Origin: Grimontia marina
GTDB lineage: Bacteria > Pseudomonadota > Gammaproteobacteria > Enterobacterales > Vibrionaceae
Reading direction: 5' to 3'
DNA length: 64,000 nucleotides
NCBI RefSeq assembly: GCF_900060185.1
Contig: NZ_FIZY01000016.1
Location: forward strand, 1 to 64,000
This document shows, piece by piece, positions 53,173-63,800 of the stretch. Every line of letters begins with the position of its first letter. Position 1 is the first letter of the stretch. A model generated the notes under the pieces. That model had not been told where the DNA came from and ran no database searches. It saw only the letters and a program-made list of their open reading frames with translations. A program made the position numbers and the translations under genes.

Positions 53173-53513
53173 GATTGCTAAAGGCCATATTACTCTTTGA
53201 AGTTATAGGACTTTCACTATATTTCAAAGAAGAGTGAGAGGTTCAGGGGAGCTTCGTGTAACATCGCTTGAGGCTAATTACGCCTTAGGTGTAGGGTTGA
53301 CCTAAAATTATCACTGATACATAGAGCATCGCAGGCGTTTTTATATGAAAGAACGACGGTACTTTCTGGTGTTATTCAGTGATGAAAGTCTCCGTCTTTT
53401 ATGGTTATTGCACGATTAGCAATATTCCTGAGTAAAAGATCTTTAAATCTTGATCTTTTATGTCGATAATTCCCGCGATTTTTAACATCCTGCAGTCTAA
53501 AGGAGAGGCTTCT
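53173..53513. other. Intergenic region
   Basis: Promoter DNA for the divergent imelysin operon and MarR gene. A 24-codon frame at 53345-53419 has no ribosome-binding site. Confidence 0.45.
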
Positions 53514-54005
53514 ATGGAGAAGCACGAAGAGGTTCTGGTTGCACTACGACAAATCATCCGAGCTATCGATCTGCATTCTAGAAAACTAAATAAAGAAGCA
53601 GGTTTGACAGGACCTCAATTGGTTTTAATGCGTGCAATTCAGGAACTGGGCGAAGTCACCATACGTCAACTTTCCAATCACACGAACATGAGTCAGGCAA
53701 CAGCGACTACAATTCTTGATCGTCTGGCAAATCGCAACCTGATTGTGCGTGTGCGAAGCAATCTGGATAAGCGCAAAGTTCATGCCCACCTGACAACTGA
53801 GGGCGTGAAGGCGTTGGAGCAAGCACCAAAGCCTTTGCAGGAAAGTTTCATTTCCCGGTTCCAGTCTCTTGAAGAATGGGAACAATCTCTGCTTATCTCT
53901 TCTGTTCAGCGCATTTCTTCGATGATGAACGCTGACAATATTGACGCGGCACCACTTTTGGAAGTTACACCTCTTACATCAGCAGAGCCTGTGCGTTCTG
54001 AGTGA
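53514..54005 (+). CDS. MarR-family regulator, CosR/EctR-like
   Basis: A 163-residue MarR regulator starting MEKHEEVLVALRQIIRAID after GGAGAGG. LTGPQLVLMRAIQELGEVTIRQLSN, the recognition helix MSQATATTILDRLANRNLI and the wing RSNLDKRKVHAHLT are typical. The sequence up to LTGPQL closely recalls Vibrio CosR, the repressor of ectoine and compatible-solute genes. No ectoine genes are in the window. A longer frame to 53460 lacks a ribosome-binding site. Confidence 0.88.
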   Translation: MEKHEEVLVALRQIIRAIDLHSRKLNKEAGLTGPQLVLMRAIQELGEVTIRQLSNHTNMSQATATTILDRLANRNLIVRVRSNLDKRKVHAHLTTEGVKALEQAPKPLQESFISRFQSLEEWEQSLLISSVQRISSMMNADNIDAAPLLEVTPLTSAEPVRSE

Positions 54006-54020
54006 TTAAAAGCAGGATCG

Positions 54021-54046
54021 AAAAGAGCCCATTTGGGCTCTTTTTT
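54021..54046. terminator. Bidirectional terminator
   Basis: AAAAGAGCCC, ATTT loop, GGGCTCTTTTTT between the convergent MarR and EamA genes. Confidence 0.92.
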
Positions 54047-54936
54047 ATGCACGCTTTTCCCTTCGTCCAAAACTCACTATTCCCGTCGTTAGAGCTGTAC
54101 CAGCAAAGATCGTTAAGCCCCCCGCCAACATTCTTGGCGTAATAATTTCCCCAAGAAAGATCCCCCCCCACATCACAGCAAAAAGTGGAATGAGAAAGGT
54201 AACCGCAATGGTATTCGTTGGCCCAACCCTGCTTATTAACCGGAAAAATAAGATGTAAGCAAAGCCCGTAGCTGCAATACCCAAAATGGCTGCGGCGATC
54301 CAGGCTGCAGAACTAGGTGGCGTATCTGGCCAAAAGAGAATGCCCAAAGGCAGCAGAATCATTGTTGAACCAACCTGACTGCCCGTTGCAGTTACCAAAG
54401 GCCGAACACCTGTAAGGAATCGCTTTAGTGTAGCTGGCGGATATTCCATACATCAGGGTTGCCCCCAATACAGCTATCACTGGCCACCCCAGCCCTTGGT
54501 CACCAAAATTGAGCTTACCCCAAACTAGAACAATTACGCCTAGCACACCTAACAACAGGCCAAAGATCCTGTTGCGATTGAGGGATTCGCCGAGCCAGAG
54601 GTAGGCAATAATCGCCCCCCAAATTGGCGTCCCTGCGTTGACAATAGAGGCAAAACTTCCGGTGACATCGACCATGGCATAAGCAAACAAAAGGAACGGA
54701 ACCGCTGAACTGAAAAGCCCAACAGCGCAGGCATGGAACCAGTGCTTCCTGAAAGCTGTGGTTTGACCTTTCAACTGCAATAACGGAATAAGGAGCAAAG
54801 CACCAAGCCCAACCCGAACAAGAATAAGTGCGAAAGGGCCAAAGTCCGGTACCGCATAACGGATCAAAATGAAGGAACCACCCCAAAGCGCAGCGAGCAG
54901 CATCAACTCCATGACATCAAGTTTTCTCATTTTCAT
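54045..54936 (-). pseudogene. EamA/DMT permease with frameshift
   Basis: Two overlapping frames together give one ten-helix EamA permease of about 297 residues. The first frame covers the N-terminal part to about residue 168 (MELMLLAALWGGSFILIRYAVP through TLMYGISASYTK), then drifts into nonsense (AIPYRCSAFG). The second frame picks up at RFLTGVRPLVTATGSQVGSTMILLP and ends with GIVSFGRREKRA. Removing one base in AAAG near 54429-54432 would restore the frame. No programmed-shift signal is evident. Either a recent pseudogene or a sequencing error. Confidence 0.8.
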
Positions 54937-55239
54937 TCTTATTCTCTGTACTTCTCATTCGCCTAGAAATCTGTGCGAGATCACGCTATTGAACATTAGT
55001 GCATAATATATCTCGGCTGCCCGTAGCCTCTAGCCAAATGTGGCACTCTCTTCGAAACACTCCTAAGAGCATAATTTTTATATGTATTTAACTGACAGAA
55101 GTAACAATAACCTTATTATTTTTCAGGAAATCTGCTCTACTACTGAAATATCCGCCAAACAATACAACAAAGCGCATTTTATTTTTTCAAATTAAGCATC
55201 TAGTTTTATATCTGAGACACACACTTGGAGAGCAGATAG
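54937..55239. other. Intergenic, no gene seen
   Basis: AT-rich DNA between the divergent EamA relic and the REC-EAL gene. Confidence 0.45.
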
Positions 55240-56466
55240 ATGCCAGTGACAAGAAGGATTCTCGTCGTCGACGATTCTGACGCCATATTATTGATGATGA
55301 AGTCTATTTTATCGGATATCGGCATCAATAAGGTGAAGACCTTCAACAACCCCAAAGCAGCACTGGAAGAACTGCATCACTCGCCAACTAAATACGATAT
55401 TGTGTTCACAGATCTGAACATGCCCGGCATTGACGGTATGGGCGTCATTCGAGAGCTAGGCAATATGAAATTTGGCGGGGGTGTTTGCATAATTTCAGAC
55501 CTAGATGTCAGAGTCATCGAACTGGCGGCAGAAGTTGCACGACAACAGCAGGTATGTTTGTTAGGGAATATCGCCAAGCCACTGACCATAGAGACCCTAC
55601 AACTTATTCTGGATAGAATGGACCAGTTTGAAGAGCGCAGGTTTCTGAAATTCAAGAAAATGACCAAAAAGGAGCTCATCACCAGCATCGTCCATCACCA
55701 GATAGTGCCCTACTACCAACCAAAAATGAACCCTGACAATAATCGTGTGGACAGCCTAGAGGTACTGGCACGCATTCAAAAACCTGGTGAGACCGATGCT
55801 ATCCTCCCAGGCCGCTTCATCCCTACAGCGATACAGTATGACTTAATGGATTTGCTCACCATACAGTTGGCAGAAGCAACAGCCTTAAATATGGATATAC
55901 TATCGCAAATATTTGGGGATAAAGTAAAAATCAGCATCAACCTCTCTCCACAGCAGTTAGCAGATTTGGAAATTCCAAATCGTTTAGAAGAGCTCTTCAA
56001 ATCCCATGACATCGATAAATCCCGAGTGGTCCTCGAGATCACTGAAGAATACGCACTAAAATCGGCTGAGCAAATGGAGTCACTTAATCGATTAAGAATC
56101 CGTGGCTTTGGCCTATCTCTAGATGATTTCGGTACCGGATTCACCAACTTGCAGCAGTTGCGAAGCTTGCCATTTACTGAAGTCAAAATTGATCGCACGC
56201 TAATAAGCCAGATTCATCAAGACCAATTTAGCCAAGTGATCGTGCAATCTCTATCGGACATAACCAGTAAATTTAACGTAGATCTAGTTGCAGAAGGTAT
56301 CGAAAATTTTGAAGAGCTGGATTACCTTTCAAGACAATATCCCGGTATTTTGCTTCAAGGTTTTCTGATTTGCCGCCCACGCCCGATTGAAGCCTTACAA
56401 AGCTGGTATACTAATTGGCTGAAAAGCGTTGGTGCCAACGCCAGTGCCGACGTAACCAATCGCTGA
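55240..56466 (+). CDS. REC-EAL response regulator, c-di-GMP phosphodiesterase
   Basis: A 408-residue protein. Receiver domain 1-125 with Asp11-Asp12, phosphoacceptor Asp58 (FTDLNMPG) and Lys113 (NIAKPL). The EAL domain starts about residue 145: SLEVLAR (EVL for EAL), ISINLSP, LEITEEY, LSLDDFGTG, EVKIDRTL, VAEGIEN and LQGF; all metal and catalytic residues appear intact. It should break down cyclic di-GMP under control of phosphorylation. No histidine kinase gene is adjacent, so it is an orphan regulator. Confidence 0.92.
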   Translation: MPVTRRILVVDDSDAILLMMKSILSDIGINKVKTFNNPKAALEELHHSPTKYDIVFTDLNMPGIDGMGVIRELGNMKFGGGVCIISDLDVRVIELAAEVARQQQVCLLGNIAKPLTIETLQLILDRMDQFEERRFLKFKKMTKKELITSIVHHQIVPYYQPKMNPDNNRVDSLEVLARIQKPGETDAILPGRFIPTAIQYDLMDLLTIQLAEATALNMDILSQIFGDKVKISINLSPQQLADLEIPNRLEELFKSHDIDKSRVVLEITEEYALKSAEQMESLNRLRIRGFGLSLDDFGTGFTNLQQLRSLPFTEVKIDRTLISQIHQDQFSQVIVQSLSDITSKFNVDLVAEGIENFEELDYLSRQYPGILLQGFLICRPRPIEALQSWYTNWLKSVGANASADVTNR

Positions 56467-56504
56467 CACATTCTTGAAAACACAATAGCCCCTATCGAAC
56501 ACCT

Positions 56505-56698
56505 GGGCCTTTACTGAAAGCCCAAATGCGATATCACTGTTCCCTAATCATCTCAACTGACATGGCCTGAGCTAGAGATACCAAACGTTTAAACTTGCCA
56601 GAAGCTACTATTGGCAAGGGTTTACTTGCATGGCAGGTAACAAAGGCATAAATCAGTTGTTCCATGATTACGCCCAACTCTTCCGCAATCTCACTCAG
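56505..56698 (-). pseudogene. Relic of YdhF-type aldo/keto reductase
   Basis: Translating the minus strand gives LSEIAEELGV, EQLIYAFVTCHASKPLPIVASGK-F-KR and MIREQ-stop-YRIWAFSK. It matches the C-terminal end of the aldo/keto reductase YdhF (VIYAW, PLPIIGSGKIERV, TRQQWFRI) in order. The Trp after REQ is a TGA stop. No more of the gene was recognised upstream, so about 65 residues remain. Confidence 0.7.
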
Positions 56699-56718
56699 TC
56701 AAGGTCGCTCTCAAACAA

Positions 56719-56811
56719 TTAGCTTTTTCTTACCTTGATGAGATGATTACACCAGCAAAGGAACACCACGATCACAACGCCAATCAATCTGGCTAAATCC
56801 TGCATCTTCAT
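56719..56811 (-). CDS. Possible 30-residue membrane peptide
   Basis: ATG-AAG-ATG opens a short frame with one hydrophobic stretch (LIGVVIVVFLCWC) and a basic tail. The start codons lie in a repeat half-copy. It may be chance or another relic; there is no convincing ribosome-binding site. Confidence 0.25.
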   Translation of the reverse strand: MKMQDLARLIGVVIVVFLCWCNHLIKVRKS

Positions 56812-56827
56812 GTTGTTGGGGTATATT
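56802..56827. repeat. Solo half of the palindromic repeat
   Basis: GCATCTTCATGTTGTTGGGG followed by TATAT matches one end of the repeat at 24741-24924; the partner end is absent. Confidence 0.55.
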
Positions 56828-56888
56828 TCCGTAGGTTATTCAATATATATTCAGGGGAGGTACCTCAACATCGTTCAGGGATACGAAC

Positions 56889-57584
56889 ATGAAAACAATT
56901 GGCTTGATTGGCGGCATGAGCTGGGAGTCGACAGCGATTTACTATCGACTGCTGAACCAATATATTCGTAAGGCTGTTGGCGGCCACCACTCTGCCAAGA
57001 TTCTGATGAGCAGTGTTGACTTTGCGGAAATTGAAGCACAGCAACGTGCCGGAGCCTGGGACCAATCGGCTGCGCAGTTAGCTGGCGAAGCCAAAAAGTT
57101 GGAAAGTGCAGGTGCGGACTTTATGTTGATTGGCACTAATACCATGCACAAGGTTGCCATCGAGGTTCAGGATGCGATTTCCGTTCCTCTGATTCATATC
57201 GCGGATGCAACTGCACAAAAACTCAAAGGAGACGGTATCAAACATGTTGGCCTGCTGGGCACGCGTTTTACCATGTCACAGCCATTCTATAAGGAACGGT
57301 TGGAGTCGCATGGTATTGAAGTGAGTGTACCGGAGGATTCGCATCAGAACATTGTCCACGAAATTATTTATCAGGAGCTGGTAAAGGGTGAGGTCAATAC
57401 TCACTCCCGGAAACAATACCTTTCAGTTATCGACACACTCAAAGCACGTGGAGTTGAGGGCGTTATCCTAGGTTGCACTGAGATTGGACTCCTCATAAAA
57501 CAACAACACACCCCCATCCCACTCTACGACACCACTGAATTACACGCTGAAGCAGCGGTTAAACTAGCACTGTCTGTTCAGTAA
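56889..57584 (+). CDS. L-aspartate/glutamate racemase family (YgeA-like)
   Basis: A 231-residue enzyme very similar to E. coli YgeA (EcL-DER): KTIGLIGGMSWESTAIYYR, SVDFAEIEAQQ, GTNTMHK, LLGTRFTM and LGCTEIGLL. The E. coli catalytic pair is Thr83 and Cys197; here Thr83 (GTNTMHK) and the Cys of LGCTEIG are kept. It interconverts acidic amino acid enantiomers, with preference for the L form in E. coli. A GNAT gene follows 9 bases later and is probably cotranscribed. Confidence 0.9.
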   Translation: MKTIGLIGGMSWESTAIYYRLLNQYIRKAVGGHHSAKILMSSVDFAEIEAQQRAGAWDQSAAQLAGEAKKLESAGADFMLIGTNTMHKVAIEVQDAISVPLIHIADATAQKLKGDGIKHVGLLGTRFTMSQPFYKERLESHGIEVSVPEDSHQNIVHEIIYQELVKGEVNTHSRKQYLSVIDTLKARGVEGVILGCTEIGLLIKQQHTPIPLYDTTELHAEAAVKLALSVQ

Positions 57585-57593
57585 GGAAACAGT

Positions 57594-58091
57594 ATGACAA
57601 TTCGAGCAGCACAGGCCGGAGATCTTCCAGCTATTAATACCATTTACAACCACTATGTTCGCGAAACTTCGATTACTTTCGACTATGAACCATGGACAAT
57701 TGAGCGACGTCAGGCTTGGTTGGAAAAGCTAGTTAATAGTGATGGATACTACCATGTGTTAGTAAAAGAAAATGAAAACGGTGAAGTGATTGGTTTTGCA
57801 TACAACAGTGAGTTTCGCGAAAAGCGAGCTTATAAAGTCAGTTCTGAAATCACCATCTACCTGCATCATGAGCTTCGAACAAAAGGGTTGGGAACAAAAT
57901 TGCTTCAAACGCTACTCGACAAAATGTCAGTTTCACCCGTATCCCGTGCGTACTCAGTGATCACTTTACCGAACCCCGCGTCTATGAGGCTGCATGAAAA
58001 ATTTGGCTTTCAACAGGTTGGCATACTGACAGATGTTGGATACAAATTTGATAAATACCATTCTGTAGCAATCTTAGAAAAATCCATTTAA
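57594..58091 (+). CDS. GNAT acetyltransferase, phosphinothricin/methionine-sulfone type
   Basis: A 165-residue GNAT enzyme. IRAAQAGDLPAINTIYNHYVRETSITFDYEPWT is the N-terminus of the PAT/MddA subgroup that acetylates phosphinothricin, methionine sulfone and similar amino-acid analogues. The acetyl-CoA loop is ELRTKGLGTKLL, and NPASMRLHEKFGFQQVG follows. Second gene of a two-gene unit with the racemase. Confidence 0.88.
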   Translation: MTIRAAQAGDLPAINTIYNHYVRETSITFDYEPWTIERRQAWLEKLVNSDGYYHVLVKENENGEVIGFAYNSEFREKRAYKVSSEITIYLHHELRTKGLGTKLLQTLLDKMSVSPVSRAYSVITLPNPASMRLHEKFGFQQVGILTDVGYKFDKYHSVAILEKSI

Positions 58092-58429
58092 TACCATGAT
58101 ATCATTCAGCGAATACTATCTTTCTTTAAATTTCAACAGGCAGAAAGACCCTCGTTCTGCCCCACACCTTTTCCTAGCCCAAAAATACCAATCAGTCTAA
58201 AAACACTTACAAACCCTCCAGAGAATAAGTTAATTTTTCTCTATATTTATCCAACTTATTCCCTATCACTCTGACTTGATTGAATAAAATTTTATTTATC
58301 AAGATTTCATGACCTTAGCAGCAATAAGAAAAGAAATAAGTGTAAATCCCCCATTTAAAGCAAAAGATTCTCTACACTTTTAAGAATTTCTATTTGCAAC
58401 ATATGTTTCTATTGTGGAGCACGGGAAGC
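58092..58429. other. Intergenic region with weak terminator
   Basis: GGCAGAA and TTCTGCC at 58139-58161 form a 7-bp hairpin followed by CCACACCTTTTCC, possibly ending the racemase unit. The rest is AT-rich promoter DNA of the chemoreceptor gene. Confidence 0.5.
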
Positions 58430-60745
58430 ATGAAGATCTCAACAAAAGTAAAAATGGTGTTCGTCGCAATCAGCGCCATAGCAGTCATTGCAACGGCCAG
58501 CTTACTTACCGTAACAGCAATAACAACTTCAACGCTCGCTCTGGAGCACCAGATTGAAAACCAGCTACTTTCAATGAGGGAAGTTAAAAAAGCTGAAGTC
58601 GAAGATTACTTCATTAATATCCGCAAGCAATTAATAAACCTTGCAAACTCCACCATGACAGAAGATGCCATGGCACAATTTTCGAATAGTTTTAGTAGCG
58701 TATCGACCGAAACCTTTCCCAGAGCCAATCAGGCGGACATTCTCAAAAGCTACTACATCAATGAGTTCGGTGCGACTTATCAGGAAACCAACAAGAAAAG
58801 CGCTAACGCAGATACCAACCTCGATAGCATCGGTTTAAATGGTTTGCTGCTGCAACAGGCTTACATCGGCCTAAACGAGAACCCTCTGGGTAACAAGCAT
58901 TTGTTAGACAAAGCTGATGACGGCACAATCTATAGCGAGGTGCACGAGGTCTATCACAATAACTACCGTACTTTCCTCGAGTCATTTGGTTACTACGACA
59001 TTTTTCTCGTAGATAATGCAGGAAACGTTGTGTATTCGGTTTTCAAGGAGTTGGATTACGGTACCAATCTAGTCACAGGCCCCTACCGAGACAGTGGACT
59101 TGCTGAAGCTTTCGTTGGAGCCAAAGACCTCGCCAATGGCGATTTTGCATTTATTGATTTTGCACCTTATTACCCCTCTTATGATAATCCGGCTTCCTTT
59201 ATCGGCTCCCCTGTGGTGAAAGATGGCCAAAACATCGGCGTGTTGATCTTTCAAATGCCGATTGACACCATTAACGGGATAATGACCTATCATGGGAAAT
59301 GGCGTGAAGATGGGTTGGGCGAATCCGGCGAAACATTTCTTGTTGGTGCTGATGGGCTCATGCGATCACAGGCTAGAATGTTGGTTGAAAACAAAGATGA
59401 ATACCTCAAACTCCTCACAGAGAGCAGTGTCGCACCAGAGATAATTAATCGTATTGCCATCACAGATTCTTCTGCAGGCCAGCAACCGATAAATTCAAGC
59501 CATACCAAGAATGCACTAAACGGCGAAAAAGGATTTATTACGACCAATAATCACATGGGCAATACTGTCTTTGCCGCTTACACTCCTATCAATATTCTTG
59601 ACACACAATGGGCTTTGGTTTCCGAAATAAACAAACTGGAAGCACTGGCAAAGGTAGTGGCACTCAAGTCGGAGCTATATCAGACTGCGGGTATTACAGG
59701 TACCGTGGTGATCGTTGTGGCGATTCTTCTAGCTTGGCTGATAGCTTCCAGCATCAGTAAACCCATCGTTAATCTCACCAACATTATTACCAGTATCGCG
59801 CAAAATCATGACTTGACCTCACGTCTGGAAGTGAAAGGAAAAGATGAAATCACTCAACTTTCAACTTCAATGAACGTCATGCTAGATGATTTCATGAACC
59901 TAATTAAAGGAGCTGATACCACCGTTAGAGCACTTGGAGAAGCATCTTCGGAGATCCAGAAAAACATCAGTTCAATGCGAGGACAGGTAGACCAGCAGGC
60001 AACCAATTCCGGTCAAGTGGCTACTGCCGCGACCGAAATGAATACGTCTATTTCCGAAGTGGCAAACTTTGCCCATACGGCCTCTGAATCTTCAGAGAAT
60101 GTGGTGAAATCAGTGCGCCAAAGCGCCGATGTCGGAAAGCAACTGGTTAACGAAATCTCTTCTCTTTCTGACAAAATGAATGAAGCAACTCAATCAATGG
60201 AGCAACTCTCCTCAGAAAGTCACTCCATTGGCTCTGTGCTTGACGTAATTCAGGGAATCGCAGAACAGACCAATCTACTAGCTTTGAATGCCGCCATTGA
60301 GGCAGCCCGTGCAGGTGAGCAAGGCCGGGGCTTTGCGGTTGTTGCCGATGAAGTGCGTTCTTTGGCGATCCGAACTCAGACCTCTACGGAAGAAATCCGC
60401 GCCAAGGTGGAATCACTTCAGGCAGAGACAGACAAAGTGGTCAATGGAATAAGAGGGGCAAACCAGTTTGTGGCAAGCAGTGTAGAGAACTGCAATCGAA
60501 ACAATGAAATGCTGGCAAAAATTGAAGGCATGATGGTAGATATCAATGACATGAATACCCAGATTGCCACTGCTGCAACACAGCAATCTTCAGTCACTGA
60601 AAATATCTCCATGAACGTTAATGCCATTGCCAGTTCATCTGAACACGTTTCAGAGATGACGGTGAACACTGACGGCAAGGCAGTCAGCATCAATGAGCAA
60701 ACGAGAAAGCTAACGCAACAAATCGGTACTTTCAAAATAGCCTGA
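58430..60745 (+). CDS. Methyl-accepting chemotaxis protein
   Basis: A 771-residue chemoreceptor. Membrane helix 1 near residues 7-30, a periplasmic region of about 390 residues that looks like a double Cache sensor ([27 protein letters not shown], then [21 protein letters not shown]), helix 2 ([19 protein letters not shown]), a HAMP domain, and the signalling hairpin with the conserved tip [20 protein letters not shown] and [12 protein letters not shown]. No C-terminal CheR/CheB pentapeptide. ATG 58430 with GGGAA is preferred over the extended frame at 58394. Ligand unknown. Confidence 0.93.
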   Translation: MKISTKVKMVFVAISAIAVIATASLLTVTAITTSTLALEHQIENQLLSMREVKKAEVEDYFINIRKQLINLANSTMTEDAMAQFSNSFSSVSTETFPRANQADILKSYYINEFGATYQETNKKSANADTNLDSIGLNGLLLQQAYIGLNENPLGNKHLLDKADDGTIYSEVHEVYHNNYRTFLESFGYYDIFLVDNAGNVVYSVFKELDYGTNLVTGPYRDSGLAEAFVGAKDLANGDFAFIDFAPYYPSYDNPASFIGSPVVKDGQNIGVLIFQMPIDTINGIMTYHGKWREDGLGESGETFLVGADGLMRSQARMLVENKDEYLKLLTESSVAPEIINRIAITDSSAGQQPINSSHTKNALNGEKGFITTNNHMGNTVFAAYTPINILDTQWALVSEINKLEALAKVVALKSELYQTAGITGTVVIVVAILLAWLIASSISKPIVNLTNIITSIAQNHDLTSRLEVKGKDEITQLSTSMNVMLDDFMNLIKGADTTVRALGEASSEIQKNISSMRGQVDQQATNSGQVATAATEMNTSISEVANFAHTASESSENVVKSVRQSADVGKQLVNEISSLSDKMNEATQSMEQLSSESHSIGSVLDVIQGIAEQTNLLALNAAIEAARAGEQGRGFAVVADEVRSLAIRTQTSTEEIRAKVESLQAETDKVVNGIRGANQFVASSVENCNRNNEMLAKIEGMMVDINDMNTQIATAATQQSSVTENISMNVNAIASSSEHVSEMTVNTDGKAVSINEQTRKLTQQIGTFKIA

Positions 60746-60764
60746 CAGCTCTGTCATACAATCA

Positions 60765-60786
60765 AAGGCCAGCAGTTGCTGGCCTT
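60765..60786. terminator. Bidirectional terminator
   Basis: AAGGCCAGCA and TGCTGGCCTT around a 2-nt loop, between the convergent chemoreceptor and mukB genes. Confidence 0.8.
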
Positions 60787-60804
60787 CCTATTTTTATCTT
60801 CCAA

Positions 60805-63800
60805 TTACTCTGCGATTTCAAGCGCTTCCTGAATCGGATGACTGGTTTTTGCCACATCACCGAAACCGCGCAGACCCACCACATGTACGTGTTCTTTATC
60901 ATTAAATATCTTACGTACCAGTTTGTAGGTGGTTCCCTGCTCTGGGCTGATGTTTTCCGGCGCTGCAATCAAAAGCTGCATATCCAGACGATGACAAAGC
61001 TCGAACAGGGTCGAGATTGACTTCGCATCCAGACGCGCTGCCTCATCAAGGAACAGCAGACGACAAGGAATCACATCTTTACCGCGCAGACGGCGGGATT
61101 CTTCTTCCCAGCTCTGTACCACCATCAACAGAATTGCCTGACCGGTGCCAATCGCTTCACCCGTTGACAATGCGCCGGATTCCGCTTGTAGCCATCCGTC
61201 AGTACCGCGGTTAACTTCAATACCCAGTTCCAGGTAGTTACGGTAGTCCAGCAACTCTTCACCCAGAATCTGAGGAGAGCGTTGACCCAGATCGATATGC
61301 GGGTTCAAACGTTGGAACAGTTTTGCCATCGCTTCAGAGAAGGTCAGACGGTTGTTACCAAACAAGTCTTGATGTTGTTCAGCTTTCTCCGCCAAACCTT
61401 CTAACAATTGCGCATGGGTATCTCGAATCGACACGTTCAGCCGCACGCCCTTCACCTGACCAAAGGCAATGTTAGACAAGCCCTGGTTCAACAGGCGAAT
61501 ACGGTTTTGTTCGCGCTGAATGGTCTTGCGGATAATGTTCGCCACGGACTCTGAGCTGATAGCCAGACGCTTCTCACGCTGAGTCAGTTCTTCCGTCAAA
61601 CGTGCCAGTTCCACTTCCATTTCTTCAATCGCTTCGACCGGATCATCGGTTCGAATAATGTCGTGGCGAATACGCTCGCGCAGGTGCTGGTAAACCGCCA
61701 CGTAGAAAAGAACCTTACGCTCAGGACGCGCCATGTCTTCAGACGCACGCAGTGCATCCCGCAGCGTTTCGTTGTCTGCGACTGCCAGACGCAACGCACC
61801 CAAGGATTTATCCGACAGTGAACGCAGCTCGTCAGCAGACATGTACGCCATTTCTCGGCGGTTCAGTTGCTTCTCTACGTTGCTGCTACGGGCAATCTTC
61901 AACACATCCATCCAACCCGCTTTCGCATTGACGACGAAAGTACGCAGTTCGGTGTATTCTTTGCTGGCTTTCTTCAGCGTTTTCACCAGAGACTTCATCT
62001 CCAGCTCAATCGACGTCAAGCCTTTTTCCAGCTCACTCTTACGGCTGCGTGATTGTGAAAGCTGCGCATTTAGCTCGTCACGACGAATACGTGCGCGCTC
62101 TTCTGCTTCTACATCGGCGCGAACACCCAGCTCAACCAATTCACGTTTGAACTCAGCCACCGTTTCTTGTTTCGCTTGGTGCGAGCTTTTCAGAGACGCC
62201 AGAAGCTGGTTGTATTGGTTCACCTGATCGCGAACCTGCTTCACGTGTTCACGTGAACGGGTACGTGCGCGCTCAGCATCTACCAGCTTAGCTTTCAGCT
62301 GTTCATTCAGTTCGCTGCTTTTATCAAGAAGCTCAACCGCGTCGGCATAACCAAAGTGATGACGACGCTCTACCAAATCAGACAGTGCGAAAAGCGTTTT
62401 CTTCAGCGATTGCAGCGCTTCATCCGCGTCTTGGTAGGCGGCGTTCAGTGCATCAAATTGCTCTGGGTCGGCATCCAGTGTTGAAACCAGATTCTCCAGC
62501 TCAGCCAGCGCTTTGCCGTGTTCGCGGGTAAAGTGACGAGCTTCGTCTGCCTGAGACAGGCGGCTTTCCACTTCTTCCAGACGACCTTCCAGCGTTTCGT
62601 CTTCCAACGCGTTAACGACATGCTGAAGTTTGTTCAGAAGTGCAATCGCTTCTTTTGAACCGGTAAGTTGGCTACGCACCTGCTGCTCGCTCTCGCGGAG
62701 CTGAGCCAGTTGACGCTGAACGCTGCCACGCTTTTCACGCAGGTCTTTCAGAGCCGCTTCTGGATCTTCGTTGAACGCTACGTTCATGTGGTTCGACACG
62801 AACTGGTTGAAGCTCTGGGTCAGGCGTTGAAGCTTCTGCGCATCAAACGAGGCTTTGGCGTAGTTTTCGACTAACTCTTCACGCTTCTCACGTAAGATTT
62901 CTAAACGGTGCTCACGCGCCGCGCGTCCAAATAGCGGGATTTTCGGGAAGCGAGAGTAACGAAGCTGACGGTCGTTCAGGTGAACACAAACCGCATCTTC
63001 CAGCTCTTCAACATCGAATACGCTATCGTCAAAACCGTCTGCATCACCTTCGATGATGTAGAGATCTTCCGGGCAATCATCCAGATCCAGCAGCTTCTCT
63101 TTAATACCTTTCAGATCAGGTACAACAATCGCGTGACGTGCCGGGCCATAAAGCGCTGAGAAATACGGAGCATCATCAATAGTGATGTCATCGTAAATTT
63201 CAGAAAGCAGCGTGCCGCCCAGTGTGTCAGCCAGAGACTGCAGACGTGCATCATCGCTGCCGCCCGGCTGCGCCAGACGTTCGATTTCAGCTTCCAGCGC
63301 TTGTTTCTCAGCTTGCAGCTTATCGCGGGTCGAGATAGTTTCACGCTCATCCGCCATCACGCGTTGCATGGTATCCAGCACCGCCTGATTGTCGTAAAGC
63401 TCGGCGTCTGTTTGTTCTGCCAATTTCTCCAGCGCTTCTTGCGCGGCAATCCAGGCGGGCGCGACTTTTTCGAACTCAACCGCTTTAGCATTGATTTCGT
63501 TTTCGCTGCGTTGCAGTTCGCGGACTTTCTCCGCTTGCTCGCCGACCGCCTCTTCTGCAGTTTCCAAACGTTCTTGCTGACGCGCCATTTCTAGCTCAAC
63601 CACTTCTTCCGAAGCCACGGTTTCGTTGAACTGACGTTGATACTGCTCAGACAGGGTTTTCGCCTGCTGGAAACTGCGCATCTGACGCTCAAGGTCGCGA
63701 TGCTGTGAGGTCAACTGTTCAGCATTTGCCGCAAGATTCGCGAATTCGCGGCCTTTTGCGATCACTTCGCGGGCTTTCGCGCCTGCATCAGAACGTTCGA

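Noticed and set aside
53345-53419. 24-codon frame before the MarR gene
   Set aside because: No ribosome-binding site and no sign of conservation; probably chance.
56889-57584. Loss of a catalytic Cys in the Asp/Glu racemase (Gly82 before Thr83)
   Set aside because: The E. coli enzyme uses Thr83 and Cys197; both positions are kept, so Gly82 is not a lost catalytic residue.
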